Source: Campanula takesimana
Lineage: Eukaryota; Streptophyta; Magnoliopsida; Asterales; Campanulaceae
Direction of reading: 5' to 3'
NCBI GenBank assembly: GCA_026119855.1
Contig: JAOWBW010000113.1
Span: 1,364,001 to 1,428,000, forward strand
DNA length: 64,000 bases
Shown here: positions 1 through 10,512 of the stretch, in pieces
Position numbering within the stretch: the first letter of the stretch is position 1
Layout of the letters: each line of letters opens with the position of its first letter
The notes under the pieces: generated by a model
What the model was told of the DNA's origin: nothing
Databases searched by the model: none
What the model saw: only the letters and a program-made list of their open reading frames with translations
Position numbers and translations under genes: made by a program

Positions 1-524
1 CCGACACCGAAAAACCGAACCAATAAGCTATTGGTAAGGTACGGTTCTTTTAATTTTAAAAACCGAATCTGGCGGCTCGGTTTCGGTTTCACACGCTAAT
101 CCCGATTTCACATACCGAACCGAACCGATATTGTTGAACGTCGTCGTTTTTTTCTTTTATATATACTCCCTCCGTCCCAGCACAAGTATGACTTCTTTCC
201 CTTTTAGGCAGTCCCAGAACAATTGAGCCCACCCCTCTAGTACTACTTGTGCTGGGACGGAGGGAGTATACTGCTTCCGACTTTTAACCCTCTGCGTCAC
301 TTCTTTTAGCCCAAGTAGTTCAATTTGGGCCTGGCGCAAGCCCAACTTAAATGGCCCATTTAATCAGCCCATTGACACCGAACCGATACCGACACCGAAA
401 CCGATCACACCGAGCCGATTTAAAACCGAATCATTTCGGTACTCAAATGCTAAAAACCGATAAGATGCGGTTCGGTACCGGTTTTAGCTAGAAACCGTAC
501 CAAACCGAACCGAGCTCACCCCTA
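1..524. mobile_element. hAT-type MITE, 3' part, rich in CCGAACCG repeats
   Basis: The stretch is made of degenerate CCGAAACCG/CCGAACCG motifs and ends in GAGCTCACCCCTA, the reverse complement of a hAT-like terminus TAGGGGTGAGC. It belongs to the same structural type as the elements at 14491-14918 and 19231-19744, which have clear 8-bp target duplications. The left end lies outside the window. A Stowaway MITE (166-266) is nested in it. The base after the end starts TCAGGAGG, which may be the right target duplication. Confidence 0.6.
166..266. mobile_element. Stowaway MITE nested in hAT MITE
   Basis: The ends are CTCCCTCCGTCCCAGCACAA and its near-perfect reverse complement, flanked by TA on both sides (164-165, 267-268). 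The element is 101 bp with about 23-bp inverted ends. TA duplication plus the CTCCCTCCGT end defines the Tc1/mariner-related Stowaway group. Confidence 0.85.
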
Positions 525-667
525 TCAGGAGGCACTTCCCCCCACCAAGATCAACGTTCCACATAACCCAAATGTACGAAAATTACTTGTGATCGCTGTA
601 TTTTTAATATTAAATGTATTTTGGAGAAATCTGATTATTGCAATTTCTTAATTAGCCTAGAACTTGT
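525..667 (+). pseudogene. Duplicated last-exon and 3' UTR fragment of the ASCH-domain gene
   Basis: This stretch aligns to 24470-24629, covering the end of the last exon of the ASCH gene, its stop codon region and the start of its 3' UTR, in the same orientation. Shared landmarks include TCAGGAGGCACTTCCCCC and CCAAATGTACGAAAAT. Relative to the gene, part of the coding segment around 24505-24525 is missing and there are scattered substitutions. The hAT MITE to its left ends exactly where the similarity starts. It is a dead fragment with no open reading frame of its own. Confidence 0.75.
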
Positions 668-916
668 ACAATATGAGATCCTGTAGGTAGGCACGGGATC
701 ATGAGATATCTCCTACTCTTAATAGTCAGGATGATGTACTCCTGTAATCTCTTATTTACACACCAAGATTATCATATATATGATGATTACAATATAATAA
801 GAAAAAGAAGGAAAGGATATGTATGAAAATATGCATGGAGATATTGTACGTATATGGAAAGATATATTGGGAGGATATTCAAAATTTCCTATAAATCGGA
901 GTAGTGCAAAAACATC

Positions 917-1381
917 ATGGCATCCATAACTTTTGCCATGAGAAATTTCATTCGCTTCATAATTCTAGTTGAGATATGTATGTTAATCCCCAAATCACAA
1001 GCGTCGGATATGTGGGTTGTTGATATCTGGGATAACCTTCCTGACAACACACTTCCACAATACGCGCGATGTATTGATAAAAACGGTGATTTAGGATATC
1101 GTAATCTCACTGTTGGAGAGAATAGGTATTCGGCTTTCAAGCATCTTCCTTTGGAAAAGCCTTTATTTTGGTGTCACTTCTATTGGGGTTCAAAAAATAA
1201 GCTTCTTGATGTTTTTAGTGAAAATCGGGCAAATGATTGTGTTGCTAAAGGAATGGGACCAGAATTCAATAATTGCGTGTGGCAAATTCATGCAACTGGT
1301 TTTTATTTCTTAAAGTATACAACAACTGAAAATGTATGGGAAAAGCGGTATGACTGGGAAAAGCGGTATGACCGGTCATGA
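917..1381 (+). CDS. Plant self-incompatibility protein S1-like (SPH family) secreted protein
   Basis: A single-exon ORF encodes 154 residues. Residues 1-30 form a signal peptide (hydrophobic IIILVEICMLI core, SQAS before the likely cut). The mature part has the S1-family pattern: four cysteines at 52, 86, 108 and 120, an LFWCHFYW block and a CVWQIHATGFYF block, plus one N-glycosylation site (NLT, 63-65). Family members are small secreted proteins; poppy PrsS is the pollen-incompatibility ligand, but most homologues have no known role. The C terminus ends in WEKRYDWEKRYDRS, from a tandem repeat of 18 bases. The first Met is chosen because it gives a full signal peptide; a second Met at residue 8 is possible. 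Expression is not shown; it could be a silent copy. Confidence 0.8.
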   Translation: MASITFAMRNFIRFIILVEICMLIPKSQASDMWVVDIWDNLPDNTLPQYARCIDKNGDLGYRNLTVGENRYSAFKHLPLEKPLFWCHFYWGSKNKLLDVFSENRANDCVAKGMGPEFNNCVWQIHATGFYFLKYTTTENVWEKRYDWEKRYDRS

Positions 1382-1800
1382 ATACTTGTCATACATGTAG
1401 TTTTGTCTCTCCATATAGTACTAGAGGGCTTAGTTATATGTGATTTGACTCTTTATGTAGTGGTGGAAATTTTGGCTACTTTATTTCATTAATATATCTT
1501 TCATGAATATCTATGGACTTATTTTTAAATTATTTTTATTATCTTTTTGGATAAATGATAATAATTGAGTGCTGATGAATGATAATGCAAATATATACAA
1601 GGCATATGTATGCAAATTATTTATATATTCTTATTCCAACTTGAAGAGATGGGCTTTAACCAACTATCAAAAACATAAAAACACTTGTTGATAGTTGGTT
1701 AACCATTTAAATACGTATGTTAGTAAATTCAATTGAGAGAAAAAAAAAGATTAGTCATAATATCAAACTTACTATTCTAATAAAACAACCTAAAAAAAGA
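1382..1800. other. AT-rich intergenic DNA
   Basis: I see no gene here. It holds the probable 3' UTR of the S1-like gene and two facing copies of AACCAACTATCAA near 1657 and 1690 that could form a hairpin (the second copy reads TTGATAGTTGGTT). Confidence 0.4.
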
Positions 1801-2430
1801 TTAACATGAACAATAACACTATAACAAAATATTCATTACTTAAGCAACTCCTACAACAATCATACTCTTCCCAGAACATCTCCACCGAATTTCTTCATCA
1901 ACTTGAAGTTACTTTCCAGGTTGTCATTGACAACTTGTGCTCTTTACAACTATTTTCGGTGATTATTTTATTTTTGTGTCTCCTCTCATTTTGTTATAAA
2001 TAGAGAGGATTGATGGTTGTTTTCGATATAACTCTTAACCTCATTTGAGTAAGTTTTCATAGAATTATTTAGAGAGGTGTTTTTAGTGTTCTTGAAGTTC
2101 TTGCTCCCAAGAATTCAAGTGTAATGTTTTTGTTGATTCTACAACTCTAGAATCCATTTTGATCTGTAAATTGTATTTGTTCTTTCATAATCTTGTTTCT
2201 ACAAGATATTTTTTAATGAAAATTTTCCAGCAAGTAATTCTTGCTGAAGTGTTTTAAACTTCCGCTGCAAATTTCTATACTATGTGTTTGTTATTTTTCA
2301 CGACATTTTTCATATCACTTGTGAGTTCATCTTATACTCACAAAGTGGTGTTATTGAGTGATAATCCTAGCTACAATTCTTTCAGACTTTCTACCTCTAT
2401 GAATTTTAAGTGCATACTTGAGTAATTTGA
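1800..2430 (+). mobile_element. Old Sirevirus-type LTR fragment
   Basis: The part near 2216-2280 resembles the LTR of the neighbouring element at 3268: both have a CAGCAAG..CTTGCTG hairpin followed by AAACTT or AATTT, CCGCTGCAAAT and similar spacing. Upstream, a TCTTGAAGTTCTTG stretch also parallels the LTR. No ends or target duplications are visible. A 65-codon ORF inside (1806-2003) is not convincing as a gene. Confidence 0.45.
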
Positions 2431-2774
2431 AAATGAGATTTTCTAACTTGTGCCCATAGGCACATGATAAGATTTGAAAGAGTTTTTATTAAATTGTGTT
2501 TAGTTAAAATGGACTATATGATTATCGATATTTTTTTTTTATTAGAATCTAGCATGTTACTACTTAAAATACATTATTAGACCCTTATGTGAAGAGAGAA
2601 AAAAGAAATAGGCAACAATACACCTCAAAGACTTAATCCGAAGGGTTGTACCCTAAGTGCAAAACGGGTGTAAACATTGAAGTCCAGATTACTACTAGCC
2701 CTATCATTAGTCCTTTAGACGTTTGTGAGCTTGTGGAATGTTTGGAGTTTGTTTGTGCATATGGATGGAGAGGA

Positions 2775-2963
2775 ACTCGAGGATGAATAATACTACGGGC
2801 ACAAAAAGTTCACAAAATCTCACTCACAAAATCCTAGGTGTAGTTACTTTATTGGTGATTTTAAATAGAGTGTGGCGGGTCCACTATCGCTACAACCAAT
2901 AAAATATCGTCACCTCATTGTGTGAGCATGGTTTTGTGCCCCTAGCATTGCTCCTCGAAGATA
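2775..2963. mobile_element. Short inverted-repeat MITE, copy 1 (GGGCACAAAA ends)
   Basis: The left end TACGGGCACAAAA and right end TTTTGTGCCCCTAGCATT are inverted copies, and the similarity continues outwards to TCGAGGA on both sides. The interior (GTGTGGCGGGTCCACTATCG and AATAAAATATCGTCACC) is shared, in reverse orientation, with 13460-13625 and 35847-36020. I cannot assign a superfamily. Confidence 0.6.
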
Positions 2964-3159
2964 TTTAAACTCAGTGGTTATGAAAGCATCTTTTCATGTT
3001 CCAAAGTAGATAAATTACGCCTGACTTTATTTTCTATACAGAGAGGAAAAAATTCAGAGCGCTTGTTGTGGTATTTTTTTTTGGGTATGTTCAAACTTTG
3101 TACTTATTAGTTTGTAATAATGGTGATGGTAATGATATTTAGCACGTGAACTGAACTGA

Positions 3160-3262
3160 TATTCTTTAATACATGCATTGGCACTCTTTAAAACACATGC
3201 ACTTACACTCAATAAACACATGAACAGGCATTTTTAAATACCACAACCGACACTCCGAAACA
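3160..3262. repeat. Degenerate minisatellite, left half of target site of the Sirevirus
   Basis: Loosely repeated units of the kind ..ACACATGCACTTACACTCAATAA.. and ..GCACTCTTTAAAACAC.. occur here and continue at 13200-13380 on the other side of the inserted element, so they were one array before insertion. Confidence 0.6.
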
Positions 3263-3267
3263 CTATC

Positions 3268-3891
3268 TGAAGAGTATGGACATACTCGTCTTTTTCTCTA
3301 AGTATCTTTGTGATTCTGATTTGTATATATTTTAATTATTGTAAATATTTAGGATTTATTTGACTAACTTACTTATGGTTATCTTTGGTAAGTAGATATG
3401 TTTTGTAGGTGTTTTATTTTAGGTGGTCTCTAAAAGGAAATAAGATATTCTTGGAGAGCAAGGAGGCGGAGAACAAAAAGGATAAATACAAAGCCGACTT
3501 CTTCATAAAGTTTAAAAAAAAACGGATTCTGAGAATACGGGTAGAAAATCAAGTTCTTGAGAGAGTCTTGTTGTTCTTAGAAGTTCATGTGAAAGAACTC
3601 TAAAGTGTTGAGTGTTTTAGTACGATCTAGAGTTATTAGATCGATTTGTTCTTTTGTTCTGTTTGTTTACTTTCATTCGGTTTGTACTCTGCAAATCGCT
3701 TTTAATATATGAAAGTTTCCAGCAAGTATTCTTGCTGAAGTTTTAATTGTTATTAAGTTAATTTAATTTCCGCTGCAAATCTGATAACTGTTAAGACAAC
3801 TGTCTGGACAACTGTTAGCACGTTTGAATACACAGTTGTTCACACAGTTGGTCGATTCCCAGAACAGTCCTAGCCGCCTTGATTTCTTTCA
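3268..3891 (+). repeat. 5' LTR of the Sirevirus-type element
   Basis: It begins TGAAGAGTATGG and ends TTTCTTTCA, giving TG..CA ends. A TATA-like TTGTATATATTTT lies near 3322-3334. A CAGCAAGTATTCTTGCTG hairpin lies at 3720-3738. The last 110 bp hold several copies of ACAACTGT/ACAGTTG. An ORF of 64 codons at 3409-3603 lies in the LTR and is not considered real. Confidence 0.93.
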
Positions 3892-3909
3892 ATTGGCACC
3901 AGAGCCTGG
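3892..3909 (+). other. Primer-binding site of the Sirevirus-type element
   Basis: TTGGCACCAGAGCCTGG follows the 5' LTR directly. It differs at two places from TGGTATCAGAGC, the usual plant site complementary to initiator methionine tRNA. Confidence 0.75.
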
Positions 3910-3935
3910 TCTCGATACACTGAGATCGATCTGTT

Positions 3936-6239
3936 ATGGCCAGTATGGACTGTTCTCATACTCGTAATAAGCCGCCTACTCTGGATGGTTCTAACTATAC
4001 CATTTGGAAGGCTAAGATGATCATGTACATCAAGAACATTGATCATCGGGCATGTGTCAGCATTCTAGTGGGATATACACCCCCTACTATGGAATGGGTT
4101 GATCCAAAAGGTAAAGCATCTGCATCTGATGAAGAGAAAAAAGATAAAATATTTGTTCCAAAACCCGAGCAAGACTGGAATGCAGAAGAGATTGCTCTTG
4201 CTAACTTCAATGCTAAGGCAATGGCTGCAATCTTTGATCATGTTGATCATAATCTGTATAGGTTATTCTCTAACCATATTGTGGCTAAGAATGCTTAGGA
4301 CATTTTACAACTTCACTGTGAAGGGTCAGATAGTGTTAAACAAACTAAACTGAGAAGACTTATGACTGAGTTTGAGAATCTAAGGATGTGAGAAGATGAG
4401 ACTATTCAAAATTACTCTGCAAAATTAATGGATATCTCTAATGAATCCTTTGCATTAGGAGAATCTATTTCCAATGCTAGGCTTGTGAGTAAAGTCTTGA
4501 GGACTCTCCCAGAAAAGTTTAATATCAAGGTTTCTGTCATTGAAGAAACCTGTGACACGAGGACAGTGAGTCTTGAAAAGGTTCTGAGTATTCTTACTAT
4601 GTTTGAACTGAACCTTGAAGTACAAAAGACTAGCAGAGCAAATTCAATTGCTCTTGCTAGTGCTCTAACTGTGTCCAAAGATCTTGTGGAACTGTCTAAA
4701 GACATGGATGAGTCAACCTTGGAGGAAGATGAGTGTGCTATGATCACTCAAAAGTTTAAAAATGTGTTGAATAAAAAACGACAACAGAGATTTCCTAACA
4801 AAGGATTCACTCCTTCCACCAAGGCTGAACCATTCAAAAAGGACTCCGGTGTGATAAAACCGGGATTTGAAGGCAAAAAACCGATTGAGTCGGTTCAGCG
4901 TAGGGCGTGTCAGGGATACGGCCACTATGCTAATGAGTGTGCTAACACACTTAAAAAGAGAGGGATGAGCTTAACTGCTACCTTGAGTGATTCAGATGAT
5001 GATGAAGAGATTGCTAATCTCTCATGTCTTCATTCATCTTTGTCATCTCTCTCTGACAGTAAAAGTGATAGTGAGGTTGTGCAGTCAGATGACAGATCAA
5101 CTGACTATGAACAGAGAAGGTTTTTGGTGTTAATCATTGTTTTTGAAAACATAAAAATGAAGGAGAGTGAAACTGTGATTGATTTTACTGAAACTATAGA
5201 AAAAATTGCTCATGAGTTGGAAGTATTAGGAGAATCTTTTTCTGATACTAGGCTTGTAAACAGGGTGTTAACATCCATCCCAAGAGGTTTTGATGGGATA
5301 ATTTCTGTGATGAAAGAATTCTATGATCTAGAACATATGATTTTCATGGAACTTAGAAGGAGATTAATTATTCATGAAACTTCTTTTTTAAAATCATCAC
5401 CTCCTTCATCTTCGAATTCTGAAAGAAAATCGTGTGTGTATGCTAGTCATAGTGATAGTGAATATGACAGTGAATCTGACAGTGACGATGAAAAGTCAAG
5501 TGTCAGCACAGAAGAAGTTACTGAATATACTTGCTTGAACTCCACATGTGCAGGTAAAGATGATGAGTCAAAGCAGGAAGAGGATGATTTCCTTTCGTAT
5601 GAGGAACTACATGAGAACTATGTTGAGTTGTTCGCAGATTGGTCCAAGCGAATGGAACAACTCAATGAGTTCAAGAAGGTAAATAAAAAGCTCACCTCTG
5701 AAATTTTGATACTCAAAACTAAGAATGAAAGGTTGTCAAGTGAAAGTGAGATTCAGAAGGACTCCATAGCTAGGTTAGAGGTCATGCTTACCAAGAAAGA
5801 CAATGAGAGTGAAAAATATAATATGAAACTTGAAAAAGAAACTAATGCTCTCATGAAACTTAACAATGGCAAGGCTAAATTGGAAGAGGTCCTGAACATG
5901 GGAAACCAAGGAAGAATAGGAATAGGCTATGGAGATCCATTGTTTGTCAAAGAGGGTGAGGGTACTTCGAAAAACAAAGAAAGTTTGAGTGCTAATCAAG
6001 TATCTTCTCACAAAAATAGGAGAAACAGCAAGAGGAGATTCGTGTGTCATCACTGTTTCGTCCCTGGACACATTCGTCCATTTTGTTTTAAATTGAAACA
6101 GGAACTCGGGCTGGACAAGAACAGCGGCCACTTGAGCAGACAATTGTGGGCACAATATAACAGTCAGTTGCCCAGTCAGTTGCCCAGTCAGCAGCAGCAG
6201 GTAAGAAAGGTATGGGTAAAGAAAGATACTCAGCAGTGA
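3936..6239 (+). pseudogene. Sirevirus gag, interrupted, with duplicated UBN2 half
   Basis: This is the nucleocapsid gene of the retrotransposon. One frame reads from ATG 3936 to TGA 6237-6239 but is cut by TAG at 4296-4298 and by TGA near 4389. Order: copia gag N terminus (LDGSNYTIWKAKM), UBN2 half (LVSKVLRTLPEKFN), a zinc knuckle whose first Cys is now Arg (RRACQGYGHYANEC), a Ser/Asp-rich linker, a second UBN2-like half (LVNRVLTSIPRGFD), a long coiled coil (about residues 385-485 of the open part from 4428), an intact knuckle CHHCFVPGHIRPFC, then a repeated QLPSQLPSQ tail. Two gag-like halves in one frame are odd and suggest fusion of two gag genes. Confidence 0.85.
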
Positions 6240-7800
6240 AAAGTGGCTCTTACCTCCTTCAAGAGTAGTGTGGAAGAAGGATGGTACTTCGACAGTGGCT
6301 GTTCTCGTCATATGACAGGTGCTCGTGAGAATCTCAAAAACTATGAGGCATTCAAAGGTGGAAAAGTCAATTTTGGTGGAGGTGCAAAAGGACAGGTAAT
6401 CGGCAAAGGTAAGTTAAATGTTAATGGTTTGCCCAACTAGCAAAATGTTTTGCTTGTTAATGGTCTCAAGTCAAACCTGATCAGCATTAGTCAACTTTGT
6501 GACGATGACTTGTTTGTTCGGTTTGATAAGTCTAAATGTGAAGTGTTTGATTCCAAAAGTATGTGTGTTATGTCAGGCATTCGATCTTCCGATAATTGCT
6601 ATAAAATTGGTGAACCTGAATCTTGTTTTTCTGCAAAATCAAATGAACTTGAAATTTGGCATCAAAAACTTGGACATGCCAGTGAGAGAAAAATAAGTGA
6701 GTTGATTAAATTCGAGGCAGCCAAAGATTTGCCAAAATTGGATTTGAAAAAATTAAGTGTGTGTGGACCTTGTCAAAAGGGAAAACAAATAAAGTCAAGT
6801 CACAAAAAGGTTCAAACTTTTGGAACTTCTAGGTGTTTGGAATTGATTCACACTGATTTAATGGGTCCAATGGAAGTCGAAAGCATGTCTAGAAAGAAAT
6901 ATTGCTTTGTGTGTGTGGATGATTTTTCTCGTTATACTTGGGTCATTTTTTTGAGAGAAAAATCCAACACTATTGAAGAATTTAAAATTTGGTACAAGAA
7001 AGTGAAAAATCTCTATGGTTTAAAAGCCATTAGGATTAGATCTGATCATGGTACTGAATTTGAAAATTCTGTTTTTTCCTTTTTTTTGCGATTCGAAGGG
7101 AATTACTCATGAGTTCTCTGCCCCCAAAACTCCTCAACAAAATGGAGTAGCTGAAAGGAAGAATCGTACATTACAAGAAATGGCCAGAGTCATGTTGAGT
7201 GCTAAAAACTTGTCTAAAATTTTTTGGGCAGAAGCAGTTAATACGGCTTGTCACATAGGGAATCGTGTCTTTCTAAGAATTGGAAGTACCATGACACCCT
7301 ATGAAATCTTACTTGGAAAGAAACCCACAGTCAAATATTTCCATGTCTTTGGATGCATTTGCTATATTTTAAATGACCGTGAGTATCTCTCCAAGTTCGA
7401 CTCTAAAAGTGACAAGGCCATTTTCATCGGATATTCTCAGAATAGTAGAGCCTATAGAGTCTATAATTTAAAAACCAAAACTATTATGGAATCTATAAAT
7501 GTTATATTTGATGATGCTACTGATCTTAATGTCAAATCTGCTGAGGATGATGTTTCAGGGTGCACTTGGGAGCACGAGCAGATTAACGATGAATCTGGAC
7601 CACAGACTCCCAACGAATCTGCAGAAACACAAACTGTGAGAACAACTGACAGACATGATGAACAGTCAGTTGACCTATCAGATGGTCAAACAGCAGTCGA
7701 TTCTGGTTCAGATTCTGAAATCGAAAGAGATCAGGTGAGCAATGGCAAAGATCCATCTTCAAGGATTCAGGAAGACCATCCAACTTCCCAGGTGATTGGG
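6240..7800 (+). pseudogene. Sirevirus protease and integrase part of pol
   Basis: Protease is recognised by WYFDSGCSRHMTG (active-site DSG). A TAG at 6438-6440 interrupts it. The integrase follows: GAG-pre-integrase zinc-binding part (WHQKLGHAS.., CGPCQKGKQ), catalytic core with HTDLMGP, DDFSRYTWV and RSDHGTEFEN, then, in another frame after a T-rich run near 7076-7088, TPQQNGVAERKNRTLQEMAR with the catalytic Glu. The linker to reverse transcriptase ends at a run of ten Gs (7800-7809), where the frame changes again. The protein is not translatable as it stands; the homopolymer breaks could be sequencing errors. Confidence 0.88.
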
Positions 7801-7808
7801 GGGGGGGG

Positions 7809-9453
7809 GTGAACACAGAAAGAAAAACAAGAGGTAAGAGAATCAATTACCGGGAATTGGCCGGCTTAATATGCATGAATTCCGCATATCACCAGGTAAA
7901 CTCTTGTTGCTTTGTGGCTGATTATGAGCCCAAAAACGTGTCTGAGGCCTTGAAAGATGATAATTGGATCAACGCCATGCAAGAGGAATTGATCCAATTT
8001 GAAAAGAATGAAGTTTGGTTCTTGGTCCCTAGGCCCTCTAATATCAATGTTATTGGGACCAAGTGGATATTTAAGAATAAATCTGACGAACAAGGCAAAA
8101 TTATAAGGAACAAAGCACGTCTAGTGGCTCAGGGTTACACTCAATTAGAGGGTGTGGACTTTGATGAGACTTTTGCCCCGGTAGCCCGCATTGAGTCCAT
8201 TAGACTGCTATTAGCAATCTCATGCTATTTAAAGATCACTCTACATCAAATGGATGTAAAGAGTGCGTTCCTAAATGGTTTTTTAAATGAGGAAGTGTTT
8301 GTTGAGCAACCTAAGGGGTTTGAGGATCCCCATAAGCCAAATCATGTTTTTAAGTTAAATAAGGCACTCTATGGTTTGAAACAAGCCCCACGTGCTTGGT
8401 ATGGAAGACTGACAGAGCACCTTATTCAAATTGGCTTTAAAAGGGGAGAGGTTGATAAAACCTTATTTATTTTGAAAAACAAAAGGGATATTCTCGTGGC
8501 CCAAATTTATGTGGATGACATAGTCTTTGGATCTACCTCTAAAACTATGCTTGACATGTTTACTGAGAGTATGACATCCACATTTGAAATGAGTATGGTT
8601 GGGGAATTAAAATTTTTTCTAGGATTACAAATATCTCAAACTAATGAAGGAATGTCTATCTCCCAATCAAAGTATGCCAAAAATTTGGTTAAAAAATTCG
8701 GCCTCGAGAATTCATCTCATTTGAAAACTCCTATGGGATCCTCTCAAAAATTGTTTAAAGACGAGGATGGAGAGAGTGTTGATCAAACTCTCTATCGGAG
8801 TATGATAGGTAGCTTGCTGTACCTTACAGCGAGCCGCCCCGATATCATGTTTAGTGTCTGCCTCTGTGCTAGATATCAAGCTGACCCCAAGGTATCCCAC
8901 TTAACTGCAGTTAAGCGTATAATTAGATATGTGAGTGGTACCACAAATCTGGGGTTAAGTTATACTAGGGACACTAACACGAATGTGGTTGGGTTTAGTG
9001 ATTCAGACTGGGCTGGGAGCACTGATGATAGAAAAAGCACCACGGGTGGGTGTTTTTATCTTGGGAATAATCTTGTGTCTTGGTTTAGTAAGAAACAAAA
9101 CTGTGTTTTCTTTATCAACTGTTGAATCTGAATACATCGCAGTTGGTAGCTGTTGTACCCAATTATTGTGGATGAATCAAATGATAAAAGATTATGGTCT
9201 TAAAAGTGAAACCTTGATGGTATATTGTGATAGTCTAAGTGCTCAGAACATTGCCAAGAATCCTGTACAACACTCTCGAACCAAGCACATAGACATTAGA
9301 CATCATTTTATTAGAGATCTCGTTGAACAAAAAATCATTACTTTGGAACATGTAAGTACAACGGATCAACTTGCTGATATCTTTACTAAAGCGTTGGATT
9401 TCGAGAGATTTTCTTCCCTTAAGAAGTCTCTCGGATTGTGTGTTACCAGTTGA
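7809..9453 (+). pseudogene. Sirevirus reverse transcriptase and RNase H part of pol
   Basis: The copia reverse transcriptase is intact across 7809-9090: NKARLVAQGYTQ, FAPVARIESIR, QMDVKSAFLNG, LYGLKQAPRAWY and the catalytic YVDD (IYVDDIVFGS). RNase H starts with FSDSDWAGSTDDRKSTTG, changes frame near 9090-9115, and continues LSTVESEYIA, YCDSLSAQNIAKNP, SRTKHIDIRHHFIRD and DIFTKALD before the TGA at 9451-9453. It makes cDNA from the element RNA and removes the template. Confidence 0.9.
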
Positions 9454-10512
9454 CTGCACCACTGTGCGGACAACTGTCTGCATTTCTGTATAATGGTATA
9501 ATACAGTTAACACAAAAAAAAATAAAAAAAAATAAAAAAAAAATGCATTCATTCTAGCACGATTGTCTCTTGTGATCACTTGTTCTTCTTCTAGTTCTTT
9601 GACTATGTGTTCCGACCCTTAAATGTGAGACCCTTCTTAGCGTGACAATAAAAATTGTCATGTTAATTCCTGCGTGCTGTTTATCATGGAGTGGGCATTT
9701 AATTTTGTTGCGGGGAAAACAAGCTGCCTCCAATCTTTGAAGTTACTACCCATTTAAGCAAAAAGCTGAAGTGTTTCAATACATAACTTGGGAATCAGTG
9801 TAACACTGTATTGTGAGAGTGAATAGCTCCTCCCCGCAGCTAATTCTTAGTCATAAGCCTTAAAATGGGAATGTTCTAGAGGCTACATGATTGAAGGTGA
9901 ATCTCATTGAATTTCTGTGTGTTGGAACCGAGTCAAGAACTGAGTTGATCATACTATGTCACACCAAAATAGAGACAATCTTCACATGTGTGTTTAGGCA
10001 TATTTTCCTTAAGTTTTTTTTGTCTTTGGTACTTAAATCAGCAAATTGAACTGTTCTCCTTCTTGTCACAAAGATAGTAATTTTTTGTGTTCATCGATAA
10101 TCCAATAACGTGATGTTCAAGTTTCGTGCAGGGAGCATTGTTTTTGTGGAATAGTGGATTCTGTGGAGATATGGCAATAGTTATTCTGAGTAACTGGGAT
10201 TTTCATAATGTTTATCACGATCTCCCTTGTGAAATCATAATCCCAGTCTTATTTGGATTTTTAAAGGGTGTCCAGCACTAAAAAGGAGTCACAACTCTTT
10301 TTCTCCCTCATTCAGTGCACCGGGCTGTGTCTGAGTTCCTCACCTCCTGGATATTTCTCTTGTCTTGTCAACTGTAAGGTCATTCCTCCCTCATCATAAG
10401 ATCTGTCAACTACCCCTCTCTCCCTCCTCATCCAAAAAGTTTTTTTTTTCTAATTCGCAGTTCAAGGATATCTTCACCGGGTGTGTTGTTTCTATTTGTG
10501 CAGAAATCTCTA
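9454..10512 (+). other. Spacer between pol and the 3' accessory ORF
   Basis: I find no supported ORF. It contains a further ACAACTGTCTG motif, an A-rich run near 9516-9540 and a pyrimidine-rich leader before the accessory ORF. Confidence 0.5.

Noticed and set aside
4412..4747. Minus-strand ORFs over gag and at 5775-6311
   Set aside because: They are antisense shadows of the gag reading frame, which has clear domains.
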